From Cyclobacteriaceae bacterium (GTDB lineage: Bacteria; Bacteroidota; Bacteroidia; Cytophagales; Cyclobacteriaceae), in assembly GCA_025808415.1 (NCBI GenBank), contig CP075525.1:2465501-2529500 (forward strand): a stretch of DNA of 64,000 nucleotides. Direction: 5' to 3'. The notes under the pieces were generated by a model. The model worked only from the letters and a program-made list of their open reading frames with translations, was not told the origin of the DNA and did no database searches. Shown piece after piece: positions 52,952 to 62,474 of this stretch (position 1 is the stretch's first letter; every line of letters begins with the position of its first letter). The translations under genes were made by a program, and so were the position numbers.

Positions 52952-55480
52952 ATGGTTTTTGATTTAGACATGATTAAAGCGGCCTACAAGGCCTTGCCCG
53001 GGCGTATTGCCAAGGCACGTCAGGTGGTTGGAAAACCCCTTACCTTATCCGAAAAAATACTCTACTCCCACCTGCATGAAGACCAACCCCTACAGGTTTT
53101 CGGGCGGGGGAAATCATACGTAAATTTTTCACCCGATCGTGTGGCCATGCAGGATGCCACCGCACAAATGGCCCTGCTCCAGTTTATGTCTGCCGGTATA
53201 CCCAAGGTACGCGTACCCTCAACGGTGCATTGCGATCACCTGATCCTGGCGAAAAACGGTGCCTCACAAGATTTGAAAGAATCACTTACGGCCAGTGGAG
53301 AAGTATTCAACTTCCTGGAATCAGTGTCCAATAAATATGGTATCGGTTTCTGGAAACCGGGGGCTGGTATAATACACCAGGTAGTGCTGGAAAATTATGC
53401 CTTCCCGGGCGGCATGATGATCGGGACAGACTCACACACGGTAAATGCCGGTGGTTTAGGAATGGTAGCCATTGGTGTGGGCGGTGCCGATGCCGTAGAT
53501 GTTATGGCCGGAATGCCCTGGGAATTGAAATGGCCAAAACTTATTGGTGTAAAGCTTACCGGCAAACTCAGCGGATGGACATCCGCCAAAGATGTGATTT
53601 TGAAAGTAGCCGGTATCCTCACGGTGAAGGGTGGCACGGGTGCCATTGTTGAATACTTCGGGCCGGGAGCGTTAACCTTATCGTGTACAGGCAAAGGAAC
53701 CATCTGTAATATGGGGGCCGAAATTGGTGCCACAACATCAACGTTTGGTTACGATGCAAAAATGGCCGAATACCTTCGCGGAACAGGCCGCAAAGAAGTG
53801 GCCGATCTTGCCGATAAAGTTAAGGAACACCTTACCGGTGACCCTGAAGTATATGCCAACCCTGAAAAGTACTTCGACCAGGTAATTGAAATCGACTTAT
53901 CAACCCTTGAACCACACGTTAATGGACCATTCACACCCGACAGGGCCATCCCTATTTCACAATTCGCAAATGAAGTGCGTAAGAACGGCTGGCCACAGGA
54001 ACTGGAAGTGGGGTTGATTGGCTCATGCACCAACTCATCCTACGAAGATATTACCCGGTCAGCATCCCTTGCCAAACAAGCGGTGGACAAGAAGCTAAAA
54101 ACCAAAGCTGAGTTTACAATTACGCCCGGTTCAGAACAAGTACGCTACACGGTTGAGCGCGATGGCTACCTGGGTGTGTTTGAAAAGATGGGCGGGGTTG
54201 TATTGGCCAATGCGTGCGGCCCGTGCATCGGGCAGTGGGCGCGCCACACCAACGATCCGAACCGGAAAAACTCTATCATCACTTCGTTCAATAGAAATTT
54301 TGCTAAACGAAACGATGGAAACCCCAACACACATGCTTTTGTTGCATCGCCTGAAATTACTACAGCGTTTGCCATTGCCGGTGACCTTACCTTTAACCCG
54401 CTTACCGATACGCTAACAAATGAAGACGGACAACCCGTGAGGCTTGACGAACCAAAGGGTGTGGAATTTCCGCCTCAAGGTTTTGACGTAGAAGATGCGG
54501 GCTACATTGAACCTGCTAAAGATGGCAGCAAAGTACAGGTAAAGATAGATCCCAAATCAAATCGCTTACAGGCCTTAAGTCCGTTCAAAGCCTGGGATGG
54601 CAAGAACCTGACCGGAATGAGATTACTGATTAAGGCAAAAGGAAAATGCACGACCGACCATATTTCCATGGCTGGCCCGTGGTTACGTTTTCGTGGCCAC
54701 CTGGACAACATTGCCAACAACACCCTTACCGGGGCGGTTAATTACTTCAACGAAAAAACCGACAGTGTTAAAAACCAACTAACCGGTGAATATGGGCCTG
54801 TACCGGCAACCCAGCGTGCTTACAAAGCAGCCGGTATACCAACCATTGTTGTAGGCGACCATAACTATGGCGAAGGATCATCACGTGAACATGCCGCTAT
54901 GCAGCCGCGCCACTTAGGCATTCGTGCGATACTGGTAAAATCATTTGCCCGTATACACGAAACCAATTTAAAGAAGCAAGGCATGCTGGCCCTAACCTTT
55001 GCCAACGAAGCCGACTACGACAAAATACTGGAGGACGACACCATTGATATTGTTGACCTTACTTCGTTTGCCCCGGACAGGCAACTTACCCTGGTGCTGA
55101 AACACAAAGACGGCTCGGCTGACTCCATTAAAGTTAACCATACCTACAATGCCGGGCAAATAGAGTGGTTTAAGGCAGGTTCAGCGTTGAACTTAATGGC
55201 GAAACAGATTAGCGGTGTAAAGAAAAGCCCGGCTAGAGCAGTTGCAAAAGCCAGCGCCAGGAAAAAATCTGCTGCTCCAAAAGCTAAACCAGCAGCGAAA
55301 AAGAATGCCGCCAAAAAAACCGTAAAGAAAGCCGCTGCAAAAAAGAAGACCGTTAAAAAAACAGTTGCTAAGAAGACCGCCCGAAAACCGGTACGTAAAG
55401 TTGTTGCAAAGAAGAAGACAACAAAAAAACCGGTTAAGAAAGGCAAGTCGAAAAAGACGGCTGCTAAAAAACGGAGATAA
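52952..55480 (+). CDS. acn: Aconitate hydratase with Lys/Ala-rich histone-H1-like C-terminal tail
   Basis: An 842-residue protein. Residues 1-756 are a complete aconitase, which interconverts citrate and isocitrate in the TCA cycle. The Fe-S ligands are C359 (GSCTNSS), C422 and C425 ([10 protein letters not shown]), with the same 63- and 3-residue spacing as mitochondrial aconitase. The C-terminal swivel domain has [19 protein letters not shown]. Residues 757-842 are a basic tail made almost only of Lys, Ala, Thr, Val, Pro and Arg (e.g. [20 protein letters not shown]), as in histone H1-like proteins. The reading frame is continuous with no stop between. A nucleic-acid-binding role is inference. 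The gene stands alone, followed by a strong hairpin. Confidence 0.95.
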   Translation: MVFDLDMIKAAYKALPGRIAKARQVVGKPLTLSEKILYSHLHEDQPLQVFGRGKSYVNFSPDRVAMQDATAQMALLQFMSAGIPKVRVPSTVHCDHLILAKNGASQDLKESLTASGEVFNFLESVSNKYGIGFWKPGAGIIHQVVLENYAFPGGMMIGTDSHTVNAGGLGMVAIGVGGADAVDVMAGMPWELKWPKLIGVKLTGKLSGWTSAKDVILKVAGILTVKGGTGAIVEYFGPGALTLSCTGKGTICNMGAEIGATTSTFGYDAKMAEYLRGTGRKEVADLADKVKEHLTGDPEVYANPEKYFDQVIEIDLSTLEPHVNGPFTPDRAIPISQFANEVRKNGWPQELEVGLIGSCTNSSYEDITRSASLAKQAVDKKLKTKAEFTITPGSEQVRYTVERDGYLGVFEKMGGVVLANACGPCIGQWARHTNDPNRKNSIITSFNRNFAKRNDGNPNTHAFVASPEITTAFAIAGDLTFNPLTDTLTNEDGQPVRLDEPKGVEFPPQGFDVEDAGYIEPAKDGSKVQVKIDPKSNRLQALSPFKAWDGKNLTGMRLLIKAKGKCTTDHISMAGPWLRFRGHLDNIANNTLTGAVNYFNEKTDSVKNQLTGEYGPVPATQRAYKAAGIPTIVVGDHNYGEGSSREHAAMQPRHLGIRAILVKSFARIHETNLKKQGMLALTFANEADYDKILEDDTIDIVDLTSFAPDRQLTLVLKHKDGSADSIKVNHTYNAGQIEWFKAGSALNLMAKQISGVKKSPARAVAKASARKKSAAPKAKPAAKKNAAKKTVKKAAAKKKTVKKTVAKKTARKPVRKVVAKKKTTKKPVKKGKSKKTAAKKRR

Positions 55481-55488
55481 CCCTTTTT

Positions 55489-55521
55489 ACCAACAGGCAG
55501 GCTAAATACCTGCCTGTTGGT
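55489..55521. terminator. Strong 13-bp hairpin after the aconitase gene (possible terminator)
   Basis: ACCAACAGGCAGG (55489-55501) pairs perfectly with CCTGCCTGTTGGT (55509-55521) around a 7-nt loop. A T-run sits before the stem rather than after it and no clear T-tract follows, so it is not a standard intrinsic terminator. It starts 9 bp past the aconitase stop and may stabilise or end that mRNA. Confidence 0.55.
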
Positions 55522-55566
55522 TAACTAATTTCAACTCCACCATCGTTTTAAATTTACCGGCAAACC

Positions 55567-56106
55567 ATGAAGCAGCAAATTGTTACCCCCTCCCGCTCCC
55601 TCAGTAAAGAAACCGAAGAGCTGTTGAACAAGCAGATCGTAATGGAAGGAAAATCGTCAGCCGCTTACCTGTCCATGGCTTCGTGGTGCGAAACAAAAGG
55701 CTACGAAACATCAGCGCAGTTTTTATATAAGCATTCAGAAGAAGAACGGATGCACATGCTCAAACTCATCCATTATTTGAATACGGCTGGCGGCCACGCC
55801 CTTCAACCGGAAATAACCGGCATTAAGCACACCTTTAAGTCGCTGCGTGAAGTATTTGAAACCGTGTTAAACCATGAGCTTGATGTAACACGCTCCATCA
55901 ACAGCATTGTGGATCATTGTTTTCAATCCAAAGACTTCGCCACCTTTAACTTTTTGCAATGGTACGTAATGGAGCAACGCGAAGAAGAAACCATTGCCCG
56001 CAGGGCTGTTGAGTTGTTTGACCTTATTGGTGAAGAGGGTGTTGGGTTGTGGATGATCGATCAGGAAATAGGCAAGCTGGAAGCTTTTGCCACCAAAGTA
56101 GGCTGA
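55567..56106 (+). CDS. Ferritin (bacterial non-haem)
   Basis: A 179-residue four-helix ferritin that stores iron after oxidising Fe2+. The di-iron ligands appear in NKQIVMEGKSSAAYLSMA (Glu), SEEERMHMLKL (Glu, His) and LNHELDVTRSI, with QWYVMEQREEE near residue 135. Length is normal for FtnA-type cages. It lies downstream of the aconitase hairpin. Placement near two Fe-S-related loci (suf, acn) is suggestive but not evidence of co-regulation. Confidence 0.95.
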   Translation: MKQQIVTPSRSLSKETEELLNKQIVMEGKSSAAYLSMASWCETKGYETSAQFLYKHSEEERMHMLKLIHYLNTAGGHALQPEITGIKHTFKSLREVFETVLNHELDVTRSINSIVDHCFQSKDFATFNFLQWYVMEQREEETIARRAVELFDLIGEEGVGLWMIDQEIGKLEAFATKVG

Positions 56107-56124
56107 GGTATTTTTCGGTAACGC

Positions 56125-56766
56125 TTATCCGGTGGTAAGTTCCCGTAGCAGCCATCGCAATTCATTCAACATCATAGCCGTGGCGCCCCATACAATCTCG
56201 CCCTCGACTTCAAAGTGCGGAGCCATCATTTTATAGCGGCCGGCTGCAAGTATCTCACGGGTTTTCACTGCATCCTCAGCCAGTATATCATAAATGCGCG
56301 CGTTTAAAATTTTTACCACTTCGTGTGCATCAGCAACTAAGGTTGGCTTTCCTTCAGCAACGCCCACCACCGGTGTAACCATAAAGTTACTGGGGATAAC
56401 AAAAAAATCGCTGAGTTTACCAAGCACCTTAACCATGGCTGGGTTAATCCCTATTTCTTCCTGAGCTTCACGTAAAGCAGTTTCAACTTGCGTTTCGCCC
56501 GGTTCCGCTTTGCCTCCCGGCAAACTTACCTGCCCGCTGTGTGCGCCCGGGTAATCGGGTCGCTTTATTAAGGGAAAGAAGAGTTCATTTGTTTCCGGAT
56601 AAAGCAGTATCAAAACACTACCGGGTTTTGGGGGTAATTGATGTTGAAACGTTGGCAATACTGAACCAACCGGAGTGGCGCGAAGCAACTCATGGGCTTT
56701 TGCTCCGGGCAATTCTGCTTTCAGCCGCTCCTGCAACTTCCCAACCAGTGTCAGTAAATCCATCAT
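56125..56766 (-). CDS. Nudix hydrolase (CoA pyrophosphatase-like)
   Basis: A 213-residue Nudix protein. The Nudix box is GGKAEPGETQVETALREAQE followed by EIGI, a full match to GX5EX7REUXEEXGU. Residues before it (LILLYPETNELFFPLIKRPD, then YPGAHSGQVSLPGG) fit the CoA pyrophosphatase (NudL/Nudt7) subgroup, which splits CoA and derivatives. Length is normal. It lies 4 bp after the SDR gene, so the two are one operon. The start may be one codon later (56763). Confidence 0.88.
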   Translation of the reverse strand: MMDLLTLVGKLQERLKAELPGAKAHELLRATPVGSVLPTFQHQLPPKPGSVLILLYPETNELFFPLIKRPDYPGAHSGQVSLPGGKAEPGETQVETALREAQEEIGINPAMVKVLGKLSDFFVIPSNFMVTPVVGVAEGKPTLVADAHEVVKILNARIYDILAEDAVKTREILAAGRYKMMAPHFEVEGEIVWGATAMMLNELRWLLRELTTG

Positions 56767-56770
56767 GGTA

Positions 56771-57571
56771 TTAAAGCAATTTACGCTTGCGCATCAGGCC
56801 GGCAAATAACGATGGCGCGAGGCGTTTAAGTACTATAGCCGACTTTTCCGGGGCACCGGCAATAATGATTTCATCTTTATTTTTTTCTATTGCCTTTAAA
56901 ATTTTATCGGCTACAAAGTCCGGATCAAGGCCTTTTGCTATTTTTTCGTTATCCTGGTTAATGGCCATGCCATCTTTATTTAATGAGTTTTTGGCAACGT
57001 TGGTACGAACAAACCCAGGGCAAACCAATAACACCCCCACGCCATCCGGTGCTACTTCCAACCGGAGCGTATCATAAAAACCATGTAAGGCATGCTTGCT
57101 GGCATTGTAGGCTGCCTGCTTTTGCACAACCATTTTGCCCAGCACACTGGAGATGACAACAATATGCCCACGTTTGTTCGCTAGCATCAGCGGAAGCACG
57201 GCTTTGGTGAGTGCTATACCTCCAAAAAAGTTTACGTTGAAAATTTTATGGATTACATCAAGCGACAAATCTTTAACCTTTGTCCAGTGACTGACCCCGG
57301 CATTATTGACAAGTATATCGACTGCGCCAAATTTATTTATGACTTCACCCGATTTCATCCCAATCGATTGATAATCGGAAACATCCAAAGGCATCACTAA
57401 GATCCGATCTTCTGCAAGACTGCAATTACGTTTAACGCGTTCAAGCTCATCAGCCCTGCGGGCAGAAATAATCAAGCGTGCACCTGCTTTGGCAAATTTA
57501 TAAGCCAGCGCTTCTCCTATTCCGGAGGAAGCACCTGTTATCCACACCACTTTATTCTTTATTGAAATCAT
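56771..57571 (-). CDS. Short-chain dehydrogenase/reductase (SDR)
   Basis: A 266-residue classical SDR. The cofactor motif is KNKVVWITGASSGIGEALAYK, the structural NNAG is VDILVNNAGVSHWT, and the catalytic triad includes S in VVISSVLGKM and YxxxK in AAYNASKHAL. The substrate is unknown. I start at M 57571 (MISIKNK); the frame extends to 57601 but that start is weaker. It is followed closely by the Nudix gene. Confidence 0.9.
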   Translation of the reverse strand: MISIKNKVVWITGASSGIGEALAYKFAKAGARLIISARRADELERVKRNCSLAEDRILVMPLDVSDYQSIGMKSGEVINKFGAVDILVNNAGVSHWTKVKDLSLDVIHKIFNVNFFGGIALTKAVLPLMLANKRGHIVVISSVLGKMVVQKQAAYNASKHALHGFYDTLRLEVAPDGVGVLLVCPGFVRTNVAKNSLNKDGMAINQDNEKIAKGLDPDFVADKILKAIEKNKDEIIIAGAPEKSAIVLKRLAPSLFAGLMRKRKLL

Positions 57572-57670
57572 ACTATTTGCTTTACACAATAAGTTTGTCA
57601 AACCAAACTAACATGCTTAAATTTAGTTACACTCATTTCAAAAATAGAAACTTCTAAACAAGTACTGTCT

Positions 57671-57701
57671 TTTGGGCTTTGCAAGAACGGTAATATTTTT
57701 G
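57671..57701 (+). promoter_or_regulatory. Consensus Bacteroidota promoter for the beta-propeller gene
   Basis: TTTG at 57671-57674 and TATTTTTG at 57694-57701 are separated by exactly 19 nt. Both elements match the Bacteroidota primary promoter (TTTG, 19 nt, TAnnTTTG). The start codon follows 28 bp downstream at 57730. Confidence 0.65.
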
Positions 57702-57729
57702 AGATGACTTCCACTAAAAATATGATCGT

Positions 57730-59001
57730 ATGAGAACGCTGATAGCAATCGGGATACTGACCGGACTTACGCATTCACCCTCATCAGCCCAGCAACCTGT
57801 AGGGGTTCTGAATTTAACCCTCTCAACAAATCCGGGCGGTAAACAAAGTGAAATCCTTGTAACCGGTCCCAATGGTTACAGCCGCAGGTTAAGCGGTTCG
57901 GAAAAACTTGTTAACCTGGCCGATGGACAGTACAGTTTCTCCGGTGAAATAACCATTCAACGCGAGCCATCCATCAGCAAAGCTTTTCGGCCTACACCTA
58001 TTACAGTAACCGTAAAGCGGGATACACAAAATGTAAACATCGGGTATAAATTAATGCCTGGAAGCGACAAACTTTGGTTGGGCAACCAAAATGCACCGGC
58101 CGGCAAAAGCCTGCACATTGTTGCATTTTCCGATCAACAACTCGGTACTTCTTCCGCTCAAAGCGAACCCGTTACTAAACTAACCGGTAAGGCTACTTCC
58201 ATTAAATCGCTGGCTTTTGATGCAGACGGTAACTTATGGACGGCCGATGCTGGCACCATTAAAATGTATCCGTGGCACAAGTTAGGTGACACTAATGTAA
58301 CAGCCAGCATAACATTAATGCACGAAGCTTCCTGCCTGGCGTTCGACCCTGCCGGAAATCTTTGGTTTGCCGATGGCAAGACGGCCAGCAAGGTGATGCG
58401 CATTCAAAAAACCGGTTTAAATCAAAGCGGATCCAATAAGGTTGATATCACCCTTTCAGGCACATCTTTTAAAGGAACACAAGGGCTCGCTTTTGATGCA
58501 GCCGGAAATTTGTGGGCGGCTAACTATGGCAAAAATGATGTTGTTAAAATACCCACTAACCTGCTTGGTACCCCCAGCACTGCCTTAAATGATCTTCTTA
58601 GCGTTACCTGTATGTCCAAACCCCCTGTTATAAATACTTTAAGCGCCCCAAAGGGCATGGCCTTTGACCTACAAGGGAACTTATGGGTTGGCTACTTCGG
58701 GCCTAACGTTATCGCACAGATACCAGCCTCACAACTTCAGCAATCTGGTAAAATAACCCCAGAAATTCAGTTTACCCTTAACGTAAGTGTTTTGCTCCAT
58801 CAACTTGCGTTTGACGAAGACGGGGCATTATGGACGGTGCTTTCAACAGGCAAGTTTGGGAAAATCTCACCTCAACAATTAACCACGTCCGGAAAAAAGA
58901 GTCCGGATGTTATTATAACGAGCAGTGAACTGAATTACGGAAGCGGGATTGCTATATACCCTCATCCACAAGGCTATCCAATTCAACCGACTGTTCGCTA
59001 A
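57730..59001 (+). CDS. Exported beta-propeller protein (NHL/SMP-30-like repeats)
   Basis: A 423-residue protein with a signal-like N-terminus (MRTLIAIGILTGLTHSPSSA). From about residue 155 a repeat of the type LAFDADGNLWTAD appears five times (LAFDPAGNLWFAD, LAFDAAGNLWAAN, MAFDLQGNLWVGY, LAFDEDGALWTVL), the pattern of a beta-propeller of NHL/SMP-30 form. A short N-terminal beta-domain precedes it (residues 20-110). No enzymatic residues can be assigned. Its stop overlaps that of the convergent Gfo/Idh/MocA gene by 4 bp. Confidence 0.8.
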   Translation: MRTLIAIGILTGLTHSPSSAQQPVGVLNLTLSTNPGGKQSEILVTGPNGYSRRLSGSEKLVNLADGQYSFSGEITIQREPSISKAFRPTPITVTVKRDTQNVNIGYKLMPGSDKLWLGNQNAPAGKSLHIVAFSDQQLGTSSAQSEPVTKLTGKATSIKSLAFDADGNLWTADAGTIKMYPWHKLGDTNVTASITLMHEASCLAFDPAGNLWFADGKTASKVMRIQKTGLNQSGSNKVDITLSGTSFKGTQGLAFDAAGNLWAANYGKNDVVKIPTNLLGTPSTALNDLLSVTCMSKPPVINTLSAPKGMAFDLQGNLWVGYFGPNVIAQIPASQLQQSGKITPEIQFTLNVSVLLHQLAFDEDGALWTVLSTGKFGKISPQQLTTSGKKSPDVIITSSELNYGSGIAIYPHPQGYPIQPTVR

Positions 59002-60434
59002 AGGCTCCAGCCCTTTCGATACTCGCGTTTCACAAACTGGTTGGCCTCATCAAAGTTGGTGATTTTCATGTTCACACCATCCCACAACAATTTGATATCC
59101 CTACCGGGGTAATCGAATTGGTTTGGATTATCCTTTCGGGGGAAACGAATATCATGACTGCGGATGGCGAGGTTGCCCATCAGCACCATTTCCGTAAGCG
59201 GACCGGCTATTTCAAATGGAGAGCTTAGTTCTGTTTTTCCGTATCCGGCCAAACATCCTTCTACCCAGTTGGCATAATGGCCACGGTCGCCATTGGGAAC
59301 CCGTTTTAGTGTTTGCGGAACTTTTACTTCCTGCGTACGCGAAGTGGGCAAAAGTTTTGGCATTATGCCATAGGTTCCGCACATCATCTTGCCTTTTGTG
59401 CCGATAAACAAAGCACCGTTGCCACCGTCACCAAATTGTTCGTTGGGGCCAAGTTCTTCAGGCCGTTCGGGCTGAATGCCGCCATCCATCCAATGCACTT
59501 TTACTTTTGGCTTGTTGCCCCGCTCAGGAAAAGTCATAACAATGTGTGACGATGGCGGGCAACTTTCGGGGAAATAGCCCCGCTTGAATTCATCAACATA
59601 CACACTGCCTACACTGGCCTGTACATCCAACGGATAACCCAGTTCCAACACCCGGAATGGAGGTTCAACAATGTGGCACGCCATATCGCCCAGGGCTCCT
59701 GTTCCATAATCCCACCAGCCGCGCCAGTTAAACGGCACTAGTTTGTCGATATAATCTTTATAAGGAGCCGTACCCAGCCATAAATCCCAATCAAGTTCTT
59801 TGGGCACTTCGGCTTTTTGGGTTGGCCACGGTATGCCTTGTGGCCACACGGGCCTGTTGGTCCAACAATATACTGTGTGCACATCGCCAATCAGGCCGGC
59901 CTGGTACCATTCTACCAATTGGCGTACGCCATCGCCCGATGCACCCTGGTTGCCCATTTGGGTTACGACTTTATATTTTTTTGCTGCTTCGGTTAGCATG
60001 CGCGCCTCATAAATATCATGCGTTAAAGGTTTTTGCACATACACGTGTTTGCCCAATTGCATGGCGGCCATGGCCTGTACAGCATGGTTATGGTCGGGTG
60101 TTGAAACGGAAACAGCATCAATGCTTTTATGCTCCTTATCGAGCATTACCCTAAAGTCTTTATAATATTTTGCCTTGGGGAAATTCTTAATGGCATTCGC
60201 TGCCCTGCGGTCGTCTACATCGCACAGAAAAGATATGACAGCCTTTTTGGTAGCGGCAATTCCGTTTACATCGCCATTGCCCATGCCACCAACGCCAATT
60301 CCGGCAACAGACAGTGTATCACTAGGCGCTAAAAATCCTTTTCCGCCAAGCACATGGCGGGGTACTATGGTGAAGGCTGCGGCTGCCAACCCAACTTGCT
60401 TAATAAAACTTCTTCGGCTGTTACGGGGTGTCAT
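58998..60434 (-). CDS. Gfo/Idh/MocA-family oxidoreductase with Tat signal
   Basis: A 478-residue NAD(P)-dependent sugar oxidoreductase of the Gfo/Idh/MocA family. A twin-arginine signal (MTPRNSRRSFIKQVGLAAAA) precedes the Rossmann region (LSVAGIGVGGMGNGDVNGIA) and the DAVSVSTPDHNHAVQAMAAM then GKHVYVQKPLTHD motif with the conserved Lys. It is therefore an exported, periplasmic dehydrogenase, a type frequent in Bacteroidota. The substrate is unknown; a polyol or sugar is likely. Confidence 0.93.
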   Translation of the reverse strand: MTPRNSRRSFIKQVGLAAAAFTIVPRHVLGGKGFLAPSDTLSVAGIGVGGMGNGDVNGIAATKKAVISFLCDVDDRRAANAIKNFPKAKYYKDFRVMLDKEHKSIDAVSVSTPDHNHAVQAMAAMQLGKHVYVQKPLTHDIYEARMLTEAAKKYKVVTQMGNQGASGDGVRQLVEWYQAGLIGDVHTVYCWTNRPVWPQGIPWPTQKAEVPKELDWDLWLGTAPYKDYIDKLVPFNWRGWWDYGTGALGDMACHIVEPPFRVLELGYPLDVQASVGSVYVDEFKRGYFPESCPPSSHIVMTFPERGNKPKVKVHWMDGGIQPERPEELGPNEQFGDGGNGALFIGTKGKMMCGTYGIMPKLLPTSRTQEVKVPQTLKRVPNGDRGHYANWVEGCLAGYGKTELSSPFEIAGPLTEMVLMGNLAIRSHDIRFPRKDNPNQFDYPGRDIKLLWDGVNMKITNFDEANQFVKREYRKGWSL

Positions 60435-60600
60435 GGAAATTTTCAGTTAGTTGAATAGGTTTCAAAGTACAGTTTTCCGCGAAAAGAAAAAAGGAAGGTT
60501 TGATGGTGTACTGCAACATGCCATGCGTTAGGTTTTATGGAGTACCCGGTATTTCCCGATATTCAGGTTTAGGCACTAACTTTAGTAACCCGAAAGCCTG

Positions 60601-61743
60601 ATGAAGCGCATAACCATAGAAAAAACGATACACCGCAACCTACCGGTGCTATGCATCCGGTTTGAACGAGACCCACAGATTGAGGGTGCCTTGAAGAAAC
60701 TGGACGGCATGAAATGGAGCCAGACCATGCGTTGCTGGTACATTAAAAACAGGCCTGAAAATTTCAGGGCGGCACTAAAAACTTTGCGGCCTTATGGGCA
60801 TGTTGATTTTTCTTCTGTTATAAATAAAGTCAAACCTGCCACTGAGGGATGGCTTGCACCTGCGCCTAAAGAAAAAAAAGTTGTACAACATGAACCTCTT
60901 ATTGAAGTACACAGCGCCCAAGTAGATAAATTCACGCAATACCTTCGGTCGAAACGGTATAGCAACAATACTACTAAAACTTATACTGATGCCCTGAGAA
61001 CGTTCTTACGATTTTATACGAACAAGATAACCGAGCACATCACAACTGACGATATCATTTATTTTAACAATGAATACATTCTTAAAAACCGGCTTTCTTA
61101 CGCCTATCAAAACCAGGTTGTAAATGCCTTAAAACTCTTCTTTCGGGTAGTAGAAAACCGAAACCTTGACCCCCAGTTAATTCACCGGCCCAAACAACCC
61201 AAATCATTGCCAAACGTTTTGAGCAAAGAAGAAGTGAAAGCGTTGTTGGAGGCTTCGGCAAATCTGAAACATAGGGCTATGCTGAGTTTGATTTATGCCT
61301 GTGGCCTACGAAGCGGGGAATTACTGATGCTAAAGGCTGAGCACGTAGACTCTAAACGTTTGGTTCTCGTTATCAAAGGAGCCAAAGGTAACAAAGACCG
61401 TATTGCACCCCTCAGCGCTAAAGTGGTAGAATTGCTTCGTGAATACTTTAAGGCCTATCGGCCAAAAGCCTACCTATTTGAAGGCCAGGTGGCAGGCAAA
61501 CCCTATGATGCCCGAAGTTTGCAGTTGGTGCTGAAGCAAGCTTTAGCCAAAACAACCATTAAAAAACCGGTAACCTTACATTGGCTGCGCCACAGTTACG
61601 CTACCCACCTATTGGAAGCCGGCACTGACCTTCGGTACATTCAAGAGATTTTAGGGCATAAAAGCAGCAAAACTACTGAGCTCTACACCCATGTAAGCAC
61701 AAAAAGCATTCAAAAAATTAATTCACCCTTTGATACCTTATAA
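60601..61743 (+). CDS. Tyrosine recombinase/integrase
   Basis: A 380-residue site-specific recombinase of the XerC/phage-integrase family. The catalytic set is R237 (CGLRSGELL), H327/R330 (HWLRHSYATHLL), H353 (ILGHKSS) and Y362 (TELYTHVS), all present. A SAM-like core-binding domain (DKFTQYLRSKRYSNNTTKTY) precedes it, and an additional N-terminal domain of about 70 residues (RFERDPQIEGALKKLDGMKW) is not part of XerC. It lacks an obvious IntI insertion. It is 150 bp upstream of the AT-rich genes and immediately followed by an imperfect inverted repeat, which marks it as the integrase of a mobile gene island. Confidence 0.93.
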   Translation: MKRITIEKTIHRNLPVLCIRFERDPQIEGALKKLDGMKWSQTMRCWYIKNRPENFRAALKTLRPYGHVDFSSVINKVKPATEGWLAPAPKEKKVVQHEPLIEVHSAQVDKFTQYLRSKRYSNNTTKTYTDALRTFLRFYTNKITEHITTDDIIYFNNEYILKNRLSYAYQNQVVNALKLFFRVVENRNLDPQLIHRPKQPKSLPNVLSKEEVKALLEASANLKHRAMLSLIYACGLRSGELLMLKAEHVDSKRLVLVIKGAKGNKDRIAPLSAKVVELLREYFKAYRPKAYLFEGQVAGKPYDARSLQLVLKQALAKTTIKKPVTLHWLRHSYATHLLEAGTDLRYIQEILGHKSSKTTELYTHVSTKSIQKINSPFDTL

Positions 61744-61762
61744 GGCTTCCCTATTTTTAAAA

Positions 61763-61830
61763 ATACCCGTTATCCACCTTCGCATAGCGAACCCATAGTG
61801 GCTGTATAAGCGAAGGTTTATAGCGGGTAT
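61763..61830. repeat. Imperfect inverted repeat downstream of the integrase (candidate recombination site)
   Basis: Two 21-bp arms, 61763-61783 and 61810-61830, match in 18 of 21 bases when one is inverted; shared parts are ATACCCG and ACCTTCGC. The 26-nt loop between them has no clear order. It begins 20 bp after the integrase stop and lies before an AT-rich gene group. The shape resembles the folded recombination sites of integron-like cassettes, but no core GTTRRRY box is evident. An att or resolution site is inference. Confidence 0.6.
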
Positions 61831-61889
61831 AAGAGAGTTACCGGCAAGTGTAGGTGACAGCCACAAACAAAATAACGGAGACAATTAAA

Positions 61890-62471
61890 ATGATAGAAAA
61901 CCAAGAAGGAATTATAATCACGACTGACAAAATACTCTTTTTCGATATGGACGGCACTTTAGTTGACACCGATTTTGCAAATTTTTCAGCTTACAAAAAA
62001 GCTGTTGATTCTGTATTGCAGACAGACACGAAACTAGTTTACAATCCTGAAATCAGATTTAATAGAAGTGTGCTTAAAGCTAACTTTCCTCACTTGACAG
62101 ACAATGAACTTGAAAAAGTGATTCAAGTAAAAGAGAGTTTATACGATGAATTTCTAAATGTAACTACACTTATTGATGAAAATGTAGAATTGCTTTTAAG
62201 ATATTCGAAATCTAACCAGACATATTTAGTTACAAATTGTCGCAAGGACAGAGCATTAAAAACCCTAAATCATTTTCGACTTATAGATAAGTTTACAAAT
62301 GTTTTCTATAGAACATTTGACGAAAACAACAAGAAAGTAAACAAATTTGAAAAGGCACTTTCTATATTGGGCGTTCCGCCCAATATAGTTATAGCTTTTG
62401 AAAATGAAGAAATAGAGATTGCAGACGCAAAAAGTGCAGGTATCAAAATCATAAACCCTGTAATAGCATAA
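61890..62471 (+). CDS. HAD-family hydrolase (island gene 1)
   Basis: A 193-residue HAD-superfamily protein, probably a phosphatase. Motif I is ILFFDMDGTLVDTDF near residue 17, with the catalytic Asp residues. Motif II/III parts are YLVTNCRKDRALKTL and the last acidic motif IVIAFENEEIEIADA. I start at M 61890 (MIENQEGI); a GTG at 61854 would add 12 residues. It is notably richer in A+T than the genes before the integrase, judged by eye. The next start is 4 bp after the stop. Confidence 0.85.
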   Translation: MIENQEGIIITTDKILFFDMDGTLVDTDFANFSAYKKAVDSVLQTDTKLVYNPEIRFNRSVLKANFPHLTDNELEKVIQVKESLYDEFLNVTTLIDENVELLLRYSKSNQTYLVTNCRKDRALKTLNHFRLIDKFTNVFYRTFDENNKKVNKFEKALSILGVPPNIVIAFENEEIEIADAKSAGIKIINPVIA

Positions 62472-62474
62472 CGT

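Noticed and set aside
55144..55446. A 100-residue minus-strand frame rich in Phe and Ala
   Set aside because: It is the mirror of the Lys/Ala-rich aconitase tail (AAG and AAA codons read backwards give TTT/CTT); no independent evidence.
61763..61830. Classical integron attC site
   Set aside because: Hairpin form is similar, but no GTTRRRY core and the recombinase has no visible IntI-specific insertion.
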